DNA of 64,000 bases from Plectrocnemia conspersa. Lineage: Eukaryota; Arthropoda; Insecta; Trichoptera; Polycentropodidae. Where the stretch lies: positions 301,300-365,299 of the forward strand of contig VTFK01000286.1 in NCBI GenBank assembly GCA_009617715.1, in the 5' to 3' direction. The translations under genes and the position numbers were made by a program. Below, piece by piece: positions 9,303 to 19,750 of this stretch; positions within the stretch are counted from its first letter, which is position 1; every line of letters starts with the position of its first letter. Under the pieces are notes generated by a model that was not told the DNA's origin, searched no databases, and worked only from the letters and a program-made list of their open reading frames with translations.

Positions 9303-12300
9303 GTTTGATATAGAATTTGCTTAATAGAAAACGAAGAATCCATTTATATAACTCAAATAAATTTCAGGCAATCGTGATGTACTTGCACCAACTGCCTGCC
9401 AATAAAAAGAGTGTGCCGGATATAATTGGCGATCCGATTTTGCTGATCCGCGATGTGCGCACACTTGTCGAGCAACACCGACAAGACAATCGTGAATTGG
9501 CGATAACTGGCATACCAGTTATACAAAGTATGTATTGTTATTAGGTTAGATTCATATATTGTAGAAATTGGATTAATAATGATTTATAATAGGCCCTGAA
9601 GAGGTCTTCCTTGAGCGTACCAAGAAGATCGGCATGAAGAGTATGGGCGGGGCAATGAAGGGTCCGCGAGGATCTATCAACAGAAAGTCAGCGGCTGCCG
9701 AGCGCGCCGATAAAAATGCGCCTCGCCGAAGAAGAACGAGGCTAGTATCCGAATATAAACTAGAATGATATTTTTAAAGTGGATAAATATCGTAACACTT
9801 TTTTAACAGGTGTAAGAAATGCGAAGCTTGTCAACGTACAGATTGTGGAGAATGTGTGTTTTGCCACGACATGGTCAAGTTCGGCGGTCCAGGGCGTGCA
9901 AAACAGACGTGCAATATGCGACAGTGCCTTCAGGTAGTTGTGACTGCATCTATTAGATAAAAAATACTAATAGTATATAATAAAAACATTTATAGTATTG
10001 ATCATATTACCTTTCATTAAAGACGCATGAATACCATCCAAACCATGTATTAATACATCATACATCGGGAGGTGTGTTAACGTTGAGAATAACTAGTAAA
10101 CTGAATGTTAAATACTTGAATTATTTATTAATTTAATTTTAATTCTAACCGTAAATAAGCTTGTCACAATACTATATTTTATTTTGATAAAAAAATGTAT
10201 TGCAATTGCTTGATTAAAAAAATTAATTCATTATTTTTGTAGCCGATGTTGCCTATTACCGCATCGTGTTCTATTTGCCATTTGGATGGCTGGATGCAGA
10301 CGCCGGTCGCTCCTCAAGCCAAAGGACAGAACGGTATATATTTTTAGCGATACGCTTTGCCTCGATAGTCTCATGGCGTATTAATATTTTTGAACTTATT
10401 TCAGGTCGAACAGGTTCTTCTGCTTTGATGGAGTGCGCAATATGCTATTCCATAACACATCCAGCTTGCGTCGGTCCTGGAGGCAGCGCTCCTAGTGAAG
10501 ATATGCCCAATTCGTGGGAGTGTCCGCAGTGTACCAATATGGGATTGAACCTTGATTATAAAGTTAGTATTTTTCCCATTTGGAGTGAGAGTTATGGATT
10601 TAGTCATTTATAATATTAATTAGATTAAATTTTGTGATAGATCAATTCTAAAGTTTGACTATTAAATACTCTGATAAAACTACTCCAAAAACAACTATAT
10701 GTGAGGGATATATAATCTGAAAGATATTGATAAAATCTTTTTATATTTCCAATGTGGTATTAAAAGCCATTTAAAAAATCTTTAAACCCTTCAAGTGCCA
10801 AATTAATTTTCATAAATAGTCACATAATTAGTCAATTATACAGTAAAAAATAAATTTAAAGATTTTATTACGATTTTTTTATATGCTTATATTCACTCTG
10901 CTGCATAATTCACCTTCAGGATTAAATCTTTGATTTTATTTTTTACTGTATAATTGACTAATTACGTGACTTTTATGGAGTTATATTTAGAATATTAATT
11001 CAGCATTTAAAAAATATCTATTATTTATTGAGCGTGCGATAAATCAGAATTTCGAAACACTTAACCGGCGGGTCGGGTAGTATTTACCGATTTCGTCCAC
11101 TGATGGTAACCAGTGGGATCGGTAATTGCTACCTTTTACGATTTCTGACGTTTAAGGATGGGTCCAGTTGTTTCTATCCACAAAAACTAAAAGTTTTGTG
11201 ATGACATTTATGAATGAAGGTTTGTACTACAAGAAAAAAAATATTCCAAGGCAAAAATATTTTTATTGTCGCCACAACTTCACATGTGAGGGACAATCAA
11301 AGAACTCTTTGCATCAACAAGCTAAAGTAATAAAACACAATCGTAAATTATTTTTAAAGCGGGACAAAGCTTGGCATAACAAATTTAACCCATGGAAGAC
11401 CGAAATATAATTTATATATGATAATTCACATAGTTCATTTTATTTACATAATTAATTATTATCTATTTTTTTTAAACTAGAGATATAATAAAGTAGAATA
11501 AAGCAAATTTTATGATATTAATTATTATTTTATGCAACCCACAGATTTAAAACCACTGATAAAATAATTTTAACATATGAACCAATACAATGCAGAATAT
11601 TTGATAAATTTTTGTTTTTTAATTCCGTTTAATTCAAAAGTTATCATATCTTTTTGTTATAAATCTGTGTTGCGCAAAGTTCTCGCGAAACAGCCCATTT
11701 TCGCAGATCATGCGGGAAAAAAACGACCCGCCGGTTAAGTGTTAAGAGCCTTACACGGTGATTCGGATTTATCTGCACCTAGCACATAAAGGGTTAAAGA
11801 TTGCGGGTGCTATTATAACGACTAACTCCCTTATTTTTTAAACGCTTTTATTTTAACACATTACGGTCCGCTATTTTCATATATTATAAAAATATAAATT
11901 TATATATTTCTATGTTTTGACAAAAGGTGAAATTGTATGTGTAAAATATTGCCATCTCTAAAAATATAGATCTTTATTACATTTGCACAATATTTAAAAA
12001 AAAATCAACAAACGATGCATCAGTGAGTCGCTGGCGTTCAAGTGGTTAAAGAAAATCTAAAAAAACAGTCAATTCTATCCCAAATTCATTAATTATTTAG
12101 ATTCAACGTGAATATGTATTTTTCAGTGAAGTTATGTTTTCACTAGTCAAAATACATTTTCACCAGTAGATATATATTTCTTTTAGAAAAAAAATAATTC
12201 AACTGATAGGCGCTAGTGAAAATATATGCTTCTCTAAAATGTCCATGAAACTCAATTTGACAGTTGCGAAACGTACAATTACTGTCAAACCCAAACCTAA

Positions 12301-15300
12301 CCTATACAAATTAACCAAACCCTAATGAAATTCTAAGAATAATTATTAAAAATAATTAGTTTTACTAATTGTAGTTTTAGAACTTTCATTAGGTCAAGTC
12401 CAAAATACAAACAACCAACTCATCTCTAAGGGGAAAATAAACAAAAGAAGAATTACAGACAGACGTTGCATCTCACATATTGTTTCATAGTTTGCTCCAT
12501 AACCTTCTGATATGAGTGTTGGTCAAATTATGTATATTCAAACCGAATTTTGGTCAGTAAGATGGCGTAAAAACAATTATTACTTCTCAGAAGTCAAAAA
12601 TTCACGTCAAAAGCAATAAAATCGTGTTGGCACCGTCGAGGTGGTAACGCGTGTTTTCACTGCGACAACGACAACACGATTTTATTGCTTTTGATGTCGA
12701 TTCTAAACAGGAACACTTTTGAATTTGGCCAGAAAAATGCATGTCATTTAACGAAATACTATGAATGGACTGTAATGTGTTAATATAAAGAAATATATAA
12801 TAATAATTTCTTTATATACTTGAGAAAAGAAATATTTTATTGTGTATTGAAGAAATATCAAACGGAGTTTGGACTTTTTGATTTTATATCCCTCAAATTT
12901 TTTTCTACCATCATGCTTTGATTTGAATTTTTGCTTATATTCATTTTTTTACAATGTATTGGTCTGATATATTCTTTTAATTTCCCTTAGCAGTTAATCT
13001 TCAGTAGCTCGTCACCTTCATATGACTATTCTCTTATTTTGGAAGAGAGTGGTTAGTTTGATTCTCTTCAACAGTGTCGCATTTGAAGTACTAGTGTTGG
13101 AGGAGTTGAAGTAGATGTCTCTTGACTTCTTCTTGCACTATTGTCATCTTTAGATCTGATGTGAAATAAAAGAGTGCTAAGTTAGACAAATCTTTGGACT
13201 AGTGATTCAACACTAGAATGAGTATTTCTGATATAAACTTCACAGGAATGCGTGTGCTGAACCTTGTTCTGGTGGAAAATCCTTCTATTCTTTCCTGAAG
13301 CTTGATTAGCACTTCAATGTAAGCATTCAGTTGAAGATTTTAGTCATCAGCAACATTGGGGGTATGACAGTACCTTGTATATGTGAAATCATATTTTTAT
13401 TTTTGACTTATGTAAAACTACACGCTGATTTCAACTGTTATCTTTGATTTCGTTAATTCTCGTTTTTATTTATCGTCTTTCAACATTTGCTTTGACAAAA
13501 CAGTTTTTACGATTGGTAAGTGTGCGATATTGTGAAATTTACCGTAATAAAAATTACTTATAATAGAATAGCTATAGATCAGTGCACACATAGTAAATTA
13601 CCACAAATTTTAACCATGTTTTTTTCTTTAAAAAATATTGAATTAAATCGACGATATTTAAAAAAAAGAGATAATTCAAAACTAAAATAATACAGCTAAA
13701 ATCAGCGTATTTTGTATCATTTTATGTGTTTTTTTTTCTCTGTGATAATAGTGTCATTGTATTTTTTTAATTTTCAGCTTAAATCAAGTAAAAAAGTCGT
13801 TAGTAAATGTTAGTTATTAACTTTCTTAATATATTTTATATCTGATCAAAAGTTTGACTTATTTAATGGAAACACTTTTTGTTCAGCCTCGACATTTCCG
13901 TGCACGACAACGATCATCAGATCTGAGACGCACGTCAGTATCGTCGGACGGCAGCACGATACATCCGCTAAAATACCAAGTGCAAGGAATGGATGGAATA
14001 CTACGAGGTGCATATTCAAACATAAATTCAATATAATCGCTCAAATTTACCAAAAAAAAAAAACAATTTTACAATAGAAATCAAACGTGAAGAAGAACAT
14101 GTCATAGTTAAAACCGAAAATGGTTCTCCATTGCCGGTGGAAAGTAAAGATCATCCGTCGCACGGCGGAAACGACATATCTGGACAAAGCGATAACAAAT
14201 TCCGCCGCAGTAATGAGAGCATAGCTGAAAGAGGAACCGGTTGCAGCGTGGTCGAAGCCGATCCTCCTCGAAAACTGGCTCTCAGAACCCAACTCGCTCA
14301 GCAACTATGCTCGAACACCACAAAAGTAATAACAGTTTAACCTCTCGTTACAATGATATATCTTTAAAAATGTTTTTTATTATAGATGCTGAAGAAACCT
14401 CATTATCCGGTGCGTCCAGCCCCGATAAACATGCCTTCGTCGTCCGGTGGGGGTCCAATGTGCTTGGATCGTAATTGTATGTTGCCAGTGTTCCGATTCC
14501 TGTCGCCGTCGGAACTGGCCATCTGTGCTTTGGTCTGCAAAACGTGGGCTGGATTTACAGTAAGTGTCATCGGCATAACTTAGGAGAGAAATAGTATTTA
14601 AGCAATAATTATCTTTCCTTTTTTTATAAAACATGTACTTACTATGTTTAATATATTTAAGTAAAAATGGCGGTACTATACTCTATTTGCGTTAACACGG
14701 TCAGTTCATGATGAAATGGATAGCTCTCGAACTGACTGTGTTAACACAAATAGGATATAATTTCTCAATATTTTTAAAAGTGATGTTTTTAAGAAAATAT
14801 TAATATATTATTATTTAAAAATTATAAAATATTACTGATAAAACTATTATTATACTTATAGGTATCGTTGTATTGGTAGGAACACAAGTTTTTTGGTAGT
14901 GGTCCTAAAATATTAAGACCCTCGATTGATATAAATTTCTATTTATGAACAATATAAATATTTTAAAACGTTCTTTTTTAAGGTCAAAGGTCATTATGTA
15001 TTGTACTTTATGTAGTGATTAATTTAACTTATTGCAGCTTGATCCAGCTCTATGGAAGAGCATGTCATTCGTGCACTGTCGACTCACAGCAGCTCATCTC
15101 GCTGGCATTATCCGTCGCCAGCCACAATCACTCGGATTAGAATGGAGCAACTTGGCAAAACGCCAGTTGGGATGGTATGGCTATAGAATCATAATTATAC
15201 CATGTGTTTCAATATATGTTTATAATAATTAAAACAATTTTCAGGTTACTCCCTCGTTTACCAGCCTTGCGATCGCTTTCATTAGTCGGCACCAGCTCAC

Positions 15301-16744
15301 TCACGGCCTGCGCTCTGGGTTCGTCCAACTGTCCTCCGTTGCACACCCTCGATTTATCATTTTCGCCGGGATTGAGCGATGCCTGCTTGAGGGATATCTT
15401 ATCTCCGCCTCAAGACTCGAGACCGGGTCTGTCCGGCTCCAGCACACGTTTGCGACATCTGAAGTTATTGCGTCTCGCTGGCACTGATATTACTGATATA
15501 TCGTTAAGGTAATTAATATTTTTATTTTTTTTAAATTGTGAAAAAATTATGTTAATTTTGTGTGGATGTAAATTTTATCGTAGAAAAAGTATTGAAAAAC
15601 TGATCATCATTATCACCACTAACGATCATCATTACCACCAGATAGTAAAATTCTGTTATAGACAAATTAGTTAATCTTAACCAATCTGCATACCTAACGT
15701 CCGATTCAGCTCACTAATTTCAGAGAGCTCCTATACTTACCGCCACGATCCGCTCATAGGACTTTCAAAAAATAAATACCTAATTTAATAAAAAAAATAA
15801 TTAACTGTAGACATCTGTTGTGTAATTTAAGAATGAATATGTGAATAGTATATTTTAAATATGATTTTCAATTTGACAAAATTTATTAATTTTTTTGCTT
15901 TGTTTTTTTCGTCTTATATACAATCCGCTATCTCAATCATACCCATTGGATGGAGAGAGATTGAACAGGAATACGTGTCAATATATCCTGTTGAAACAGT
16001 CCTCTACTATTAAAATTATTCTATCAAAGCTTTTGATATCGTCTATAATATTTAAGCGATTTTAACAAAGTTGTCATTTTAAAATGCAATTTATCAATAT
16101 CAAAGCAATTGATATCAAAGAAATTTTTGATTCCCAAAAGTGTTCAATCGCCATCCATTATTCATCCAAAATTTGTGGATATTTATTTTTGTAATACACT
16201 ATTTGTAACTAGTGTTTTACAAAAATAAGTATTCGCTATTATAAAATTTAACCATTTTTTCCAAGTAATTCTTTCTTTAATTATTTTTCAGATCTGTGAT
16301 TTCTATCCTATCAATTCAGAGTCGTTTATGATAAGAAATACTAATTATGAATTGTTTTGTAGATATGTGACACAAGCTTTGACCGGATTGGTCGAGTTGG
16401 ATCTATCTTCGTGTGCAAGGATCACGGATGCAGGTGTAGCTCAATTACCAGCAGCTCGTTTGTTGGAGAGGTTAAGTTTAGCCGGAAGCAGACTACTGAC
16501 GGAAGTGGCTCTGGATCATCTTGCCGGTTGTCAAAATCTCATTAGGTATGTTCTCGTATTAACGAAGATCAGTCAAATATGAAACGGCTTTTCAATTTAA
16601 ATTGTTTATAATGATCATTTCAGGTTAGATCTCAGACAAGTGCCTTTGGTGTCCACGCAGGCGGTCATCAAATTCGCCGCAAAGTCCAAACACAATCTGC
16701 AGGTGAAAGACGTTAAGCTGGTCGAGAGGCGAAAAGCAAAATGA
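7707..16744 (+). CDS. Kdm2: Kdm2, JmjC histone lysine demethylase with CXXC, PHD, F-box and LRRs (start exon missing)
   Basis: Enzyme of the KDM2A/KDM2B (JHDM1) family. These nuclear Fe(II)/2-oxoglutarate dioxygenases remove methyl groups from H3 lysine 36, bind unmethylated CpG through CXXC, and carry an F-box that recruits Skp1. Seventeen exons: 7707-7936, 8010-8121, 8184-8612, 8784-8933, 9003-9302, 9368-9527, 9593-9740, 9810-9933, 10243-10333, 10405-10562, 13887-14007, 14078-14325, 14386-14559, 15038-15174, 15245-15508, 16363-16545, 16624-16744. They sum to 3,150 nt, 1,049 residues plus TGA, with every junction in phase. Residues are numbered from 7707. The first exon starts in phase 0 after TTTCAG and has no suitable ATG, so a short upstream exon is missing. 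All introns are GT-AG except 9741-9809 (GC-AG). Length and domain order fit the family, with a shorter PHD to F-box linker than in vertebrates, unless an exon was missed in the 3.3 kb intron. Confidence 0.95.
9368..9933 (+). CDS. Kdm2: Kdm2 exons 6-8: linker and CXXC zinc finger
   Basis: Exon 6 (9368-9527) and exon 7 (9593-9740) finish the helical and basic linker, ending in an Arg-rich run (PRRRRTR). Exon 8 (9810-9933) encodes the CXXC zinc finger, residues about 510-551: [24 protein letters not shown] and CNMRQC. All eight zinc-binding cysteines and the KFGGPGR DNA-contact loop are present, so binding to unmethylated CpG is expected. The exon 7 to 8 junction is in frame only if exon 7 ends at 9740 before a GC donor. 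The junction then reads TRCKKC, which aligns with the family. Confidence 0.93.
9741..9809 (+). other. Kdm2: GC-AG intron in Kdm2
   Basis: The 69-base intron begins GCTAGTATC after the exon bases ACGAG and ends TTTTTTAACAG. The nearest GT (9745) would make the next exon run into a stop at its second codon (GTG TAA), whereas the GC donor gives the conserved Arg-Cys-Lys-Lys-Cys junction. GC-AG introns are a known minor class spliced by the major spliceosome, usually with a strong AG before the GC, as here. Confidence 0.82.
10243..10562 (+). CDS. Kdm2: Kdm2 exons 9-10: PHD finger
   Basis: Exons 10243-10333 and 10405-10562 (residues about 552-634) encode a Cys4-His-Cys3 zinc finger: CSIC, then CAIC, the zinc-binding His in THPAC, and CPQC after the conserved Trp of SWECPQC. 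This matches the PHD that follows CXXC in KDM2 proteins. A polar loop (about 30 residues) sits between the first two cysteine pairs. Both exons have GT donors and polypyrimidine AG acceptors. Exon 9 ends in phase 1 and exon 10 in phase 0. Confidence 0.93.
10563..10781. other. Kdm2: Start of Kdm2 intron 10
   Basis: First part of a 3.3 kb intron (10563-13886). It is AT-rich with no coding block, and precedes the TTAA-flanked elements. Confidence 0.5.
10810..10978. repeat. Long inverted repeat (hairpin) in Kdm2 intron 10
   Basis: About 57-base arms at 10810-10867 and 10921-10978 are near-perfect reverse complements. They share TAATTAGTCAATTATACAG and TAAAAAATAAA, separated by about 53 bases. 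It can fold into a stable hairpin in the pre-mRNA. It is probably the core of a foldback MITE. Confidence 0.7.
11056..11743. mobile_element. MITE with 20-bp perfect inverted termini (AACACTTAACCGGCGGGTCG)
   Basis: The termini 11056-11075 and 11724-11743 are exact reverse complements over 20 bases. The right end abuts TTAA (11742-11745). The left flank reads GAAA, perhaps a mutated TTAA. An 80-codon open frame (11168-11410) is Lys/Asn-rich and may be a transposase fragment, but no catalytic motif could be recognised. The TTAA target suggests a piggyBac relationship. Confidence 0.65.
11853..12783. mobile_element. TTAA-flanked element disrupted by repeat family A
   Basis: The termini TTAACACATTACGGTCC (11853) and, inverted, TTAACACATTACAGTCC (ending 12783) match at 16 of 17 positions, with intact TTAA at both ends. 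A smaller relative lies at 38130-38348. The interior from 12048 to about 12760 is a copy of family A plus a family B fragment, so this element was probably the target of a later insertion. Confidence 0.65.
12048..12700 (+). repeat. Dispersed repeat family A, copy in Kdm2 intron 10
   Basis: It starts AAAGAAAATCTAAAAAAACA like the copies at 19918 and 24488. It passes through CAGTTGCGAAACG and ACTTCTCAGAAGTCAAAAAT, and ends in a hairpin: CAAAAGCAATAAAATCGTG (12608-12629) repeats inverted at 12672-12693 with perfect 22-base arms and a 42-base loop. A family B fragment (GAATTTGGCCAGAAAAATGC) follows at 12721. It has no coding capacity. Confidence 0.7.
12784..13886. other. Kdm2: Rest of Kdm2 intron 10
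   Basis: AT-rich intron. A less AT-rich stretch (about 12990-13380) has scattered open fragments on the minus strand that may be a decayed transposon gene, but none could be identified. No further Kdm2 exon was found here, although a small one could be missed. Confidence 0.35.
13887..14325 (+). CDS. Kdm2: Kdm2 exons 11-12: PHD to F-box linker
   Basis: Exons 13887-14007 and 14078-14325 encode about 123 hydrophilic residues without a known domain. They carry an Arg/Ser-rich start ([11 protein letters not shown]), an acidic/basic stretch ([15 protein letters not shown], resembling a sumoylation-type KxE context) and a Leu/Gln-rich end. Both exons have good splice signals and keep phase with exons 10 and 13. 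The corresponding linker in vertebrate KDM2 proteins is longer and poorly conserved, so assignment rests on frame continuity and position. Confidence 0.85.
14386..14559 (+). CDS. Kdm2: Kdm2 exon 13: F-box
   Basis: The exon (TATAG acceptor, GTAAGT donor) encodes a Pro/Ser-rich lead, then an F-box core, residues about 783-815: [19 protein letters not shown] and KTWAGFT. It continues in exon 14 with LDPALWKSM. The pattern of hydrophobic residues, Pro and the VCKTW element match FBXL-type F-boxes, which bind Skp1 in SCF ubiquitin ligases. Confidence 0.92.
14683..14755. mobile_element. Short MITE/hairpin (CTATTTGYGTTAACAC termini)
   Basis: The arms 14683-14707 and 14731-14755 (CTATTTGCGTTAACACGG and its inverse) match with two mismatches over 25 bases around a 23-base loop. 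The loop and right arm (GATGAAATGGATAGCTCTC, then CTGACTGTGTTAAC) recur at 39079-39120. It lies in the intron between the F-box and first LRR exons of Kdm2. Confidence 0.65.
15038..16744 (+). CDS. Kdm2: Kdm2 exons 14-17: C-terminal leucine-rich repeats and stop
   Basis: Exons 15038-15174, 15245-15508, 16363-16545 and 16624-16744 encode about 6-7 leucine-rich repeats of the F-box/LRR type, for example [75 protein letters not shown] and [20 protein letters not shown]. The protein ends in a basic tail (ERRKAK) with TGA at 16742-16744. Exon 15 to 16 and 16 to 17 junctions split Arg codons in the same phase, as expected for a repeat-derived exon structure. LRRs in KDM2 proteins support substrate or partner binding. 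Confidence 0.93.
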
Positions 16745-18254
16745 TAAAAACGATGAAATATCCACCCCGCGATATCGTTACCTGAGCAATTTTATTTTGT
16801 GGATAAGCTTGTGTTTTATATAGTTTTCGATTATATATATATACATATATCATCTATTTTCGATAATCGCTTGTATTTAATGTTGAGTGTGCAAATGAGG
16901 CTTTTTCAATATGTGTTTCAAGGTTCTGTAATTTGTTTTGCAGTATTAAAATTTCAATTATCTCATAGGTTATTTTCGGTTATATTAAATGAAAGAGTGT
17001 TTTATTGTAAGATCGTCGTTGCATATTCTAAATTTTAAATAAGTCGAATCATTATATTTTAAGGCGATGTTTTCGGTTACCATTGAAGTGTACCACTATA
17101 GATGTACTATATAAAAAAAATTAGAAACGTGTTAGAATCTTTTAATATATGATGTAAAACAAAGGTCGGCAACACTTTTCGATGGCAGTTCAAGTCTATT
17201 AATCGTATTGTTGAAATCAGCACAATGTCGCTGAACGCTTTTAATTTAATTTAATTTTTTTAAGCAGTGACTAACTTTAGTTCTATGTTGAGATAAAGTT
17301 TGTTAACTAACTATTCTAGGCAACTTTTTTTTATCATCCTTATTTAATAATGTGTCCTAATTGTTTTTATTTAATTTGTATATAATAGCGAAGCAACACA
17401 AAGCAACACGAGCGTTTTGAGTGTGCCAAAATTATTGATATATTTTTTTTATTTACTTATTAAATAATTTTTATATTAAACAACTTTGAAAAGTAGATGC
17501 ATGCGATCATCATTTATTAAACATGCACAATAGTAGATTTTTACGTGGCAATGTTATAAGTGTAATATTATTTTTAATCATAAATTCACTGCTCTATACC
17601 TATATAGAATTTTATTATATAAACCTTGAATTTTCGGCGAAATAGCTTTAGGCAGGGACCATTGCGCTATTCGTAAATTTAAAAGAAATATATATTATTT
17701 ATATCAACTGGCGTAATTTTTTTTATTATAACTGTGATATTTAAGTTGTGATGTTTATTTTATTTTTTACGATAATTTAACTATTGCATATTATAAAAAT
17801 TACTACCACTTGTTTTTGTATCGCATTAAACAATATAGCTTGCATTCACATCTTTTTTTAATTTTAGCACCGTTTCTTTAACATCTAATCTAATATATAT
17901 TATATAGTTTAGCAAATAGTTCCCCAAAGAATATCACGAGAATTATTATAATCCGACATATAAATCCTATATATAGACTAATTGACATAGAAGTGTATGT
18001 TTTTTAATATTTACGTACATATATGTTATAATATGAAATACTATTTAATATATCATATATATTTTTTTTTCGTGCGAATAAGTACAATGTAAAATCTATA
18101 AACGTTTATGGAACAGATATAGCGACGTTTTCCTTGTAAAGTTTTACATTGTTGAACCACAAATGTTGGACGTGGATCACAATTAGGTTTTGATATTATA
18201 TAAGAAATATATATTATATACAGTATAGATTATAAAATGAGAAATTTCATAATG
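16745..18254 (+). other. Kdm2: Kdm2 3' untranslated region and AT-rich downstream spacer
   Basis: Immediately downstream of the stop the DNA is AT-rich. The end of the transcript could not be placed because no single convincing AATAAA stands out on the + strand. A GGTCGGCAACAC motif at 17164 resembles a hAT terminus, but no partner was found. Confidence 0.4.
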
Positions 18255-18480
18255 AATGTTTTATTGATACAATCCAACAAGCCTTCGTAATCCTTCTTCC
18301 TGTGATAATTTATTTGCAGGATAAGCAATTATAACCTATTGCCATATTTCCAGATTCCATCTGCTTTTCCTTCCATCAGTTTCATTTAGACAAAATTCAT
18401 TTGTTTGAATCTGTAGCAAGCGTGTCGTCTATTACGAGGCTCGTCAACTTCTTTGCTGTCAAGATCGACATCTTACATAA
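18255..18480 (-). other. Exon-like minus-strand remnant
   Basis: On the minus strand, one frame reads about 48 codons with a single internal stop and ends PANKLSQEEGLRRLVGLYQ, followed by TAA inside an AATAAA signal (about 18257-18265). Another frame just upstream (about 18400-18480) reads DLDSKEVDEPRNRRHACYR. It looks like a decayed 3'-terminal exon or retrocopy of an unidentified gene. No family was recognised. Confidence 0.2.
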
Positions 18481-18484
18481 AAAT

Positions 18485-18990
18485 TAGTCATGAACTACGT
18501 ATCAAATTCCTGGGGGATAGAAATTAATTCATAGTAAAATCGAATACTCATTTATTATGACACACTAAATTGTTGAACGAAATTTGCTTTTGCTAATTGT
18601 GATCTAATCATCGATTCTGTGGTTGTTTAAATGGGAAGTTTGTATTTTAATTTTGCTAAATCAACAAAATTAAGAAAATAATTTGATGATGATTTTCATA
18701 TTGACTCACAAATAATCTCTTTAAATTTGAATATTTATCATTGCAAAAATCTTTGTTTAAAGATTTTATTTTCAAGAGCTAGATAAATTGCCAAAATAAA
18801 ATAGCTTCTAATTTGATTGCAATTGATTTATTGCTACGTCAACAATGTGGAGTAATCGTAAGTTGTACTAGGATAAGAGAGATTAAATAATTTTTCTAAA
18901 ATCATCGCAAGCTAAATTTAAACTCGCAAACATCCTCATCTGCGAGTTGTCTCGAACTAGCATTATAAAAAATGTGACATTTGGTAACAG
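18485..18990. other. AT-rich spacer
   Basis: No gene or repeat supported. Confidence 0.4.
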
Positions 18991-19189
18991 AGTGGAGAGA
19001 TGCGGTGAGAGACGGAGTCAGCAGCAGAGCTAGGAGTCTGCATCGACAAATCCTAGATACTCCACCGAAATCACAGCCAGCCGACAATAATACAACTCGA
19101 CACGCCAACGAAGACTTCGAGTTCCAAGACATGCCATTTCAACTCCACCACCAGATAGCTGCATCTACATTTCTCTATATATGTGGTAA
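18991..19189 (+). other. Candidate orphan exon
   Basis: A GC-richer block preceded by TTTGGTAACAG and followed by GTAATTAT is open throughout on the + strand. The predicted peptide, starting WRDAVRDGVSSRARSLHRQI and containing TRHANEDFEFQDMP, has a natural-looking mix of residues unlike translations of AT-rich spacer. No domain was recognised, and the neighbours offer no partner exon. It could be an exon of an unknown gene, a pseudogene or a transposon piece. Confidence 0.3.
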
Positions 19190-19199
19190 TTATATATGT

Positions 19200-19750
19200 T
19201 TATAACTGTTACCAACTTTTCCGGTGTCTATTTGGCTGTAAAGTCACACTTCTTCGGCATTAAAACTGATTGTAAAAATGTCGGTACATTGCGTCGCGAT
19301 CAATATAACCAGCAATCGACTTGTTGGCTAAGCCTGATCTATTATACATGCATATGAATATCATTTTTAGAAATGGTAGAAAATGTTCTAAACTGTCTTA
19401 TTTGTCTTTCCTTTCTTGAAATAGTTCTTAAAAAATGTCTGAAAATATTAATAATCATCGTGACTTACAAATTAAAATATATTTACAAATATATTTTCTG
19501 CTAAATTGAAATAATAATATATTATTTTTGCTACTCGGCGCTAGATGAAAATTATTTATTTTTAAAAAATATATTTTTGTGTAATAATATTTAAGCAGAA
19601 ATCTCAAAAAATAATTGCGATTAAATTTATAAGAAAAATCAAACATTAAATTGTCATATTATATTATCTGTACCTTAGTATATATGAACTGATCGGCTAC
19701 ATTTTTACTTTCAGATGAAACCCGATATTTGTTTTTATATCCTGGCCAAA
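19200..19750. other. AT-rich spacer
   Basis: No supportable gene. A minus-strand frame (19455-19646) is Lys/Asn/Phe-rich with no motif. Confidence 0.4.

Larger units (their letters stand above)
10782..11797. mobile_element. TTAA-flanked outer element in Kdm2 intron 10
   Basis: The left end is TTAAACCCTTCAAGTGCC and the right end is the inverse type GCACATAAAGGGTTAA, each with TTAA at the boundary (10782-10785, 11794-11797). The CCCTT-type termini and TTAA target suit the piggyBac superfamily. Two further structures lie inside: a long hairpin (10810-10978) and an element with GC-rich termini (11056-11743), so this looks like insertion into insertion. The terminal match is moderate, so the outer boundary is provisional. 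Confidence 0.4.

Noticed and set aside
11168..11410. 80-codon frame in the TTAA-type element as a transposase
   Set aside because: It is open and Lys-rich, but no catalytic or zinc-binding motif is visible, so no function is assigned.
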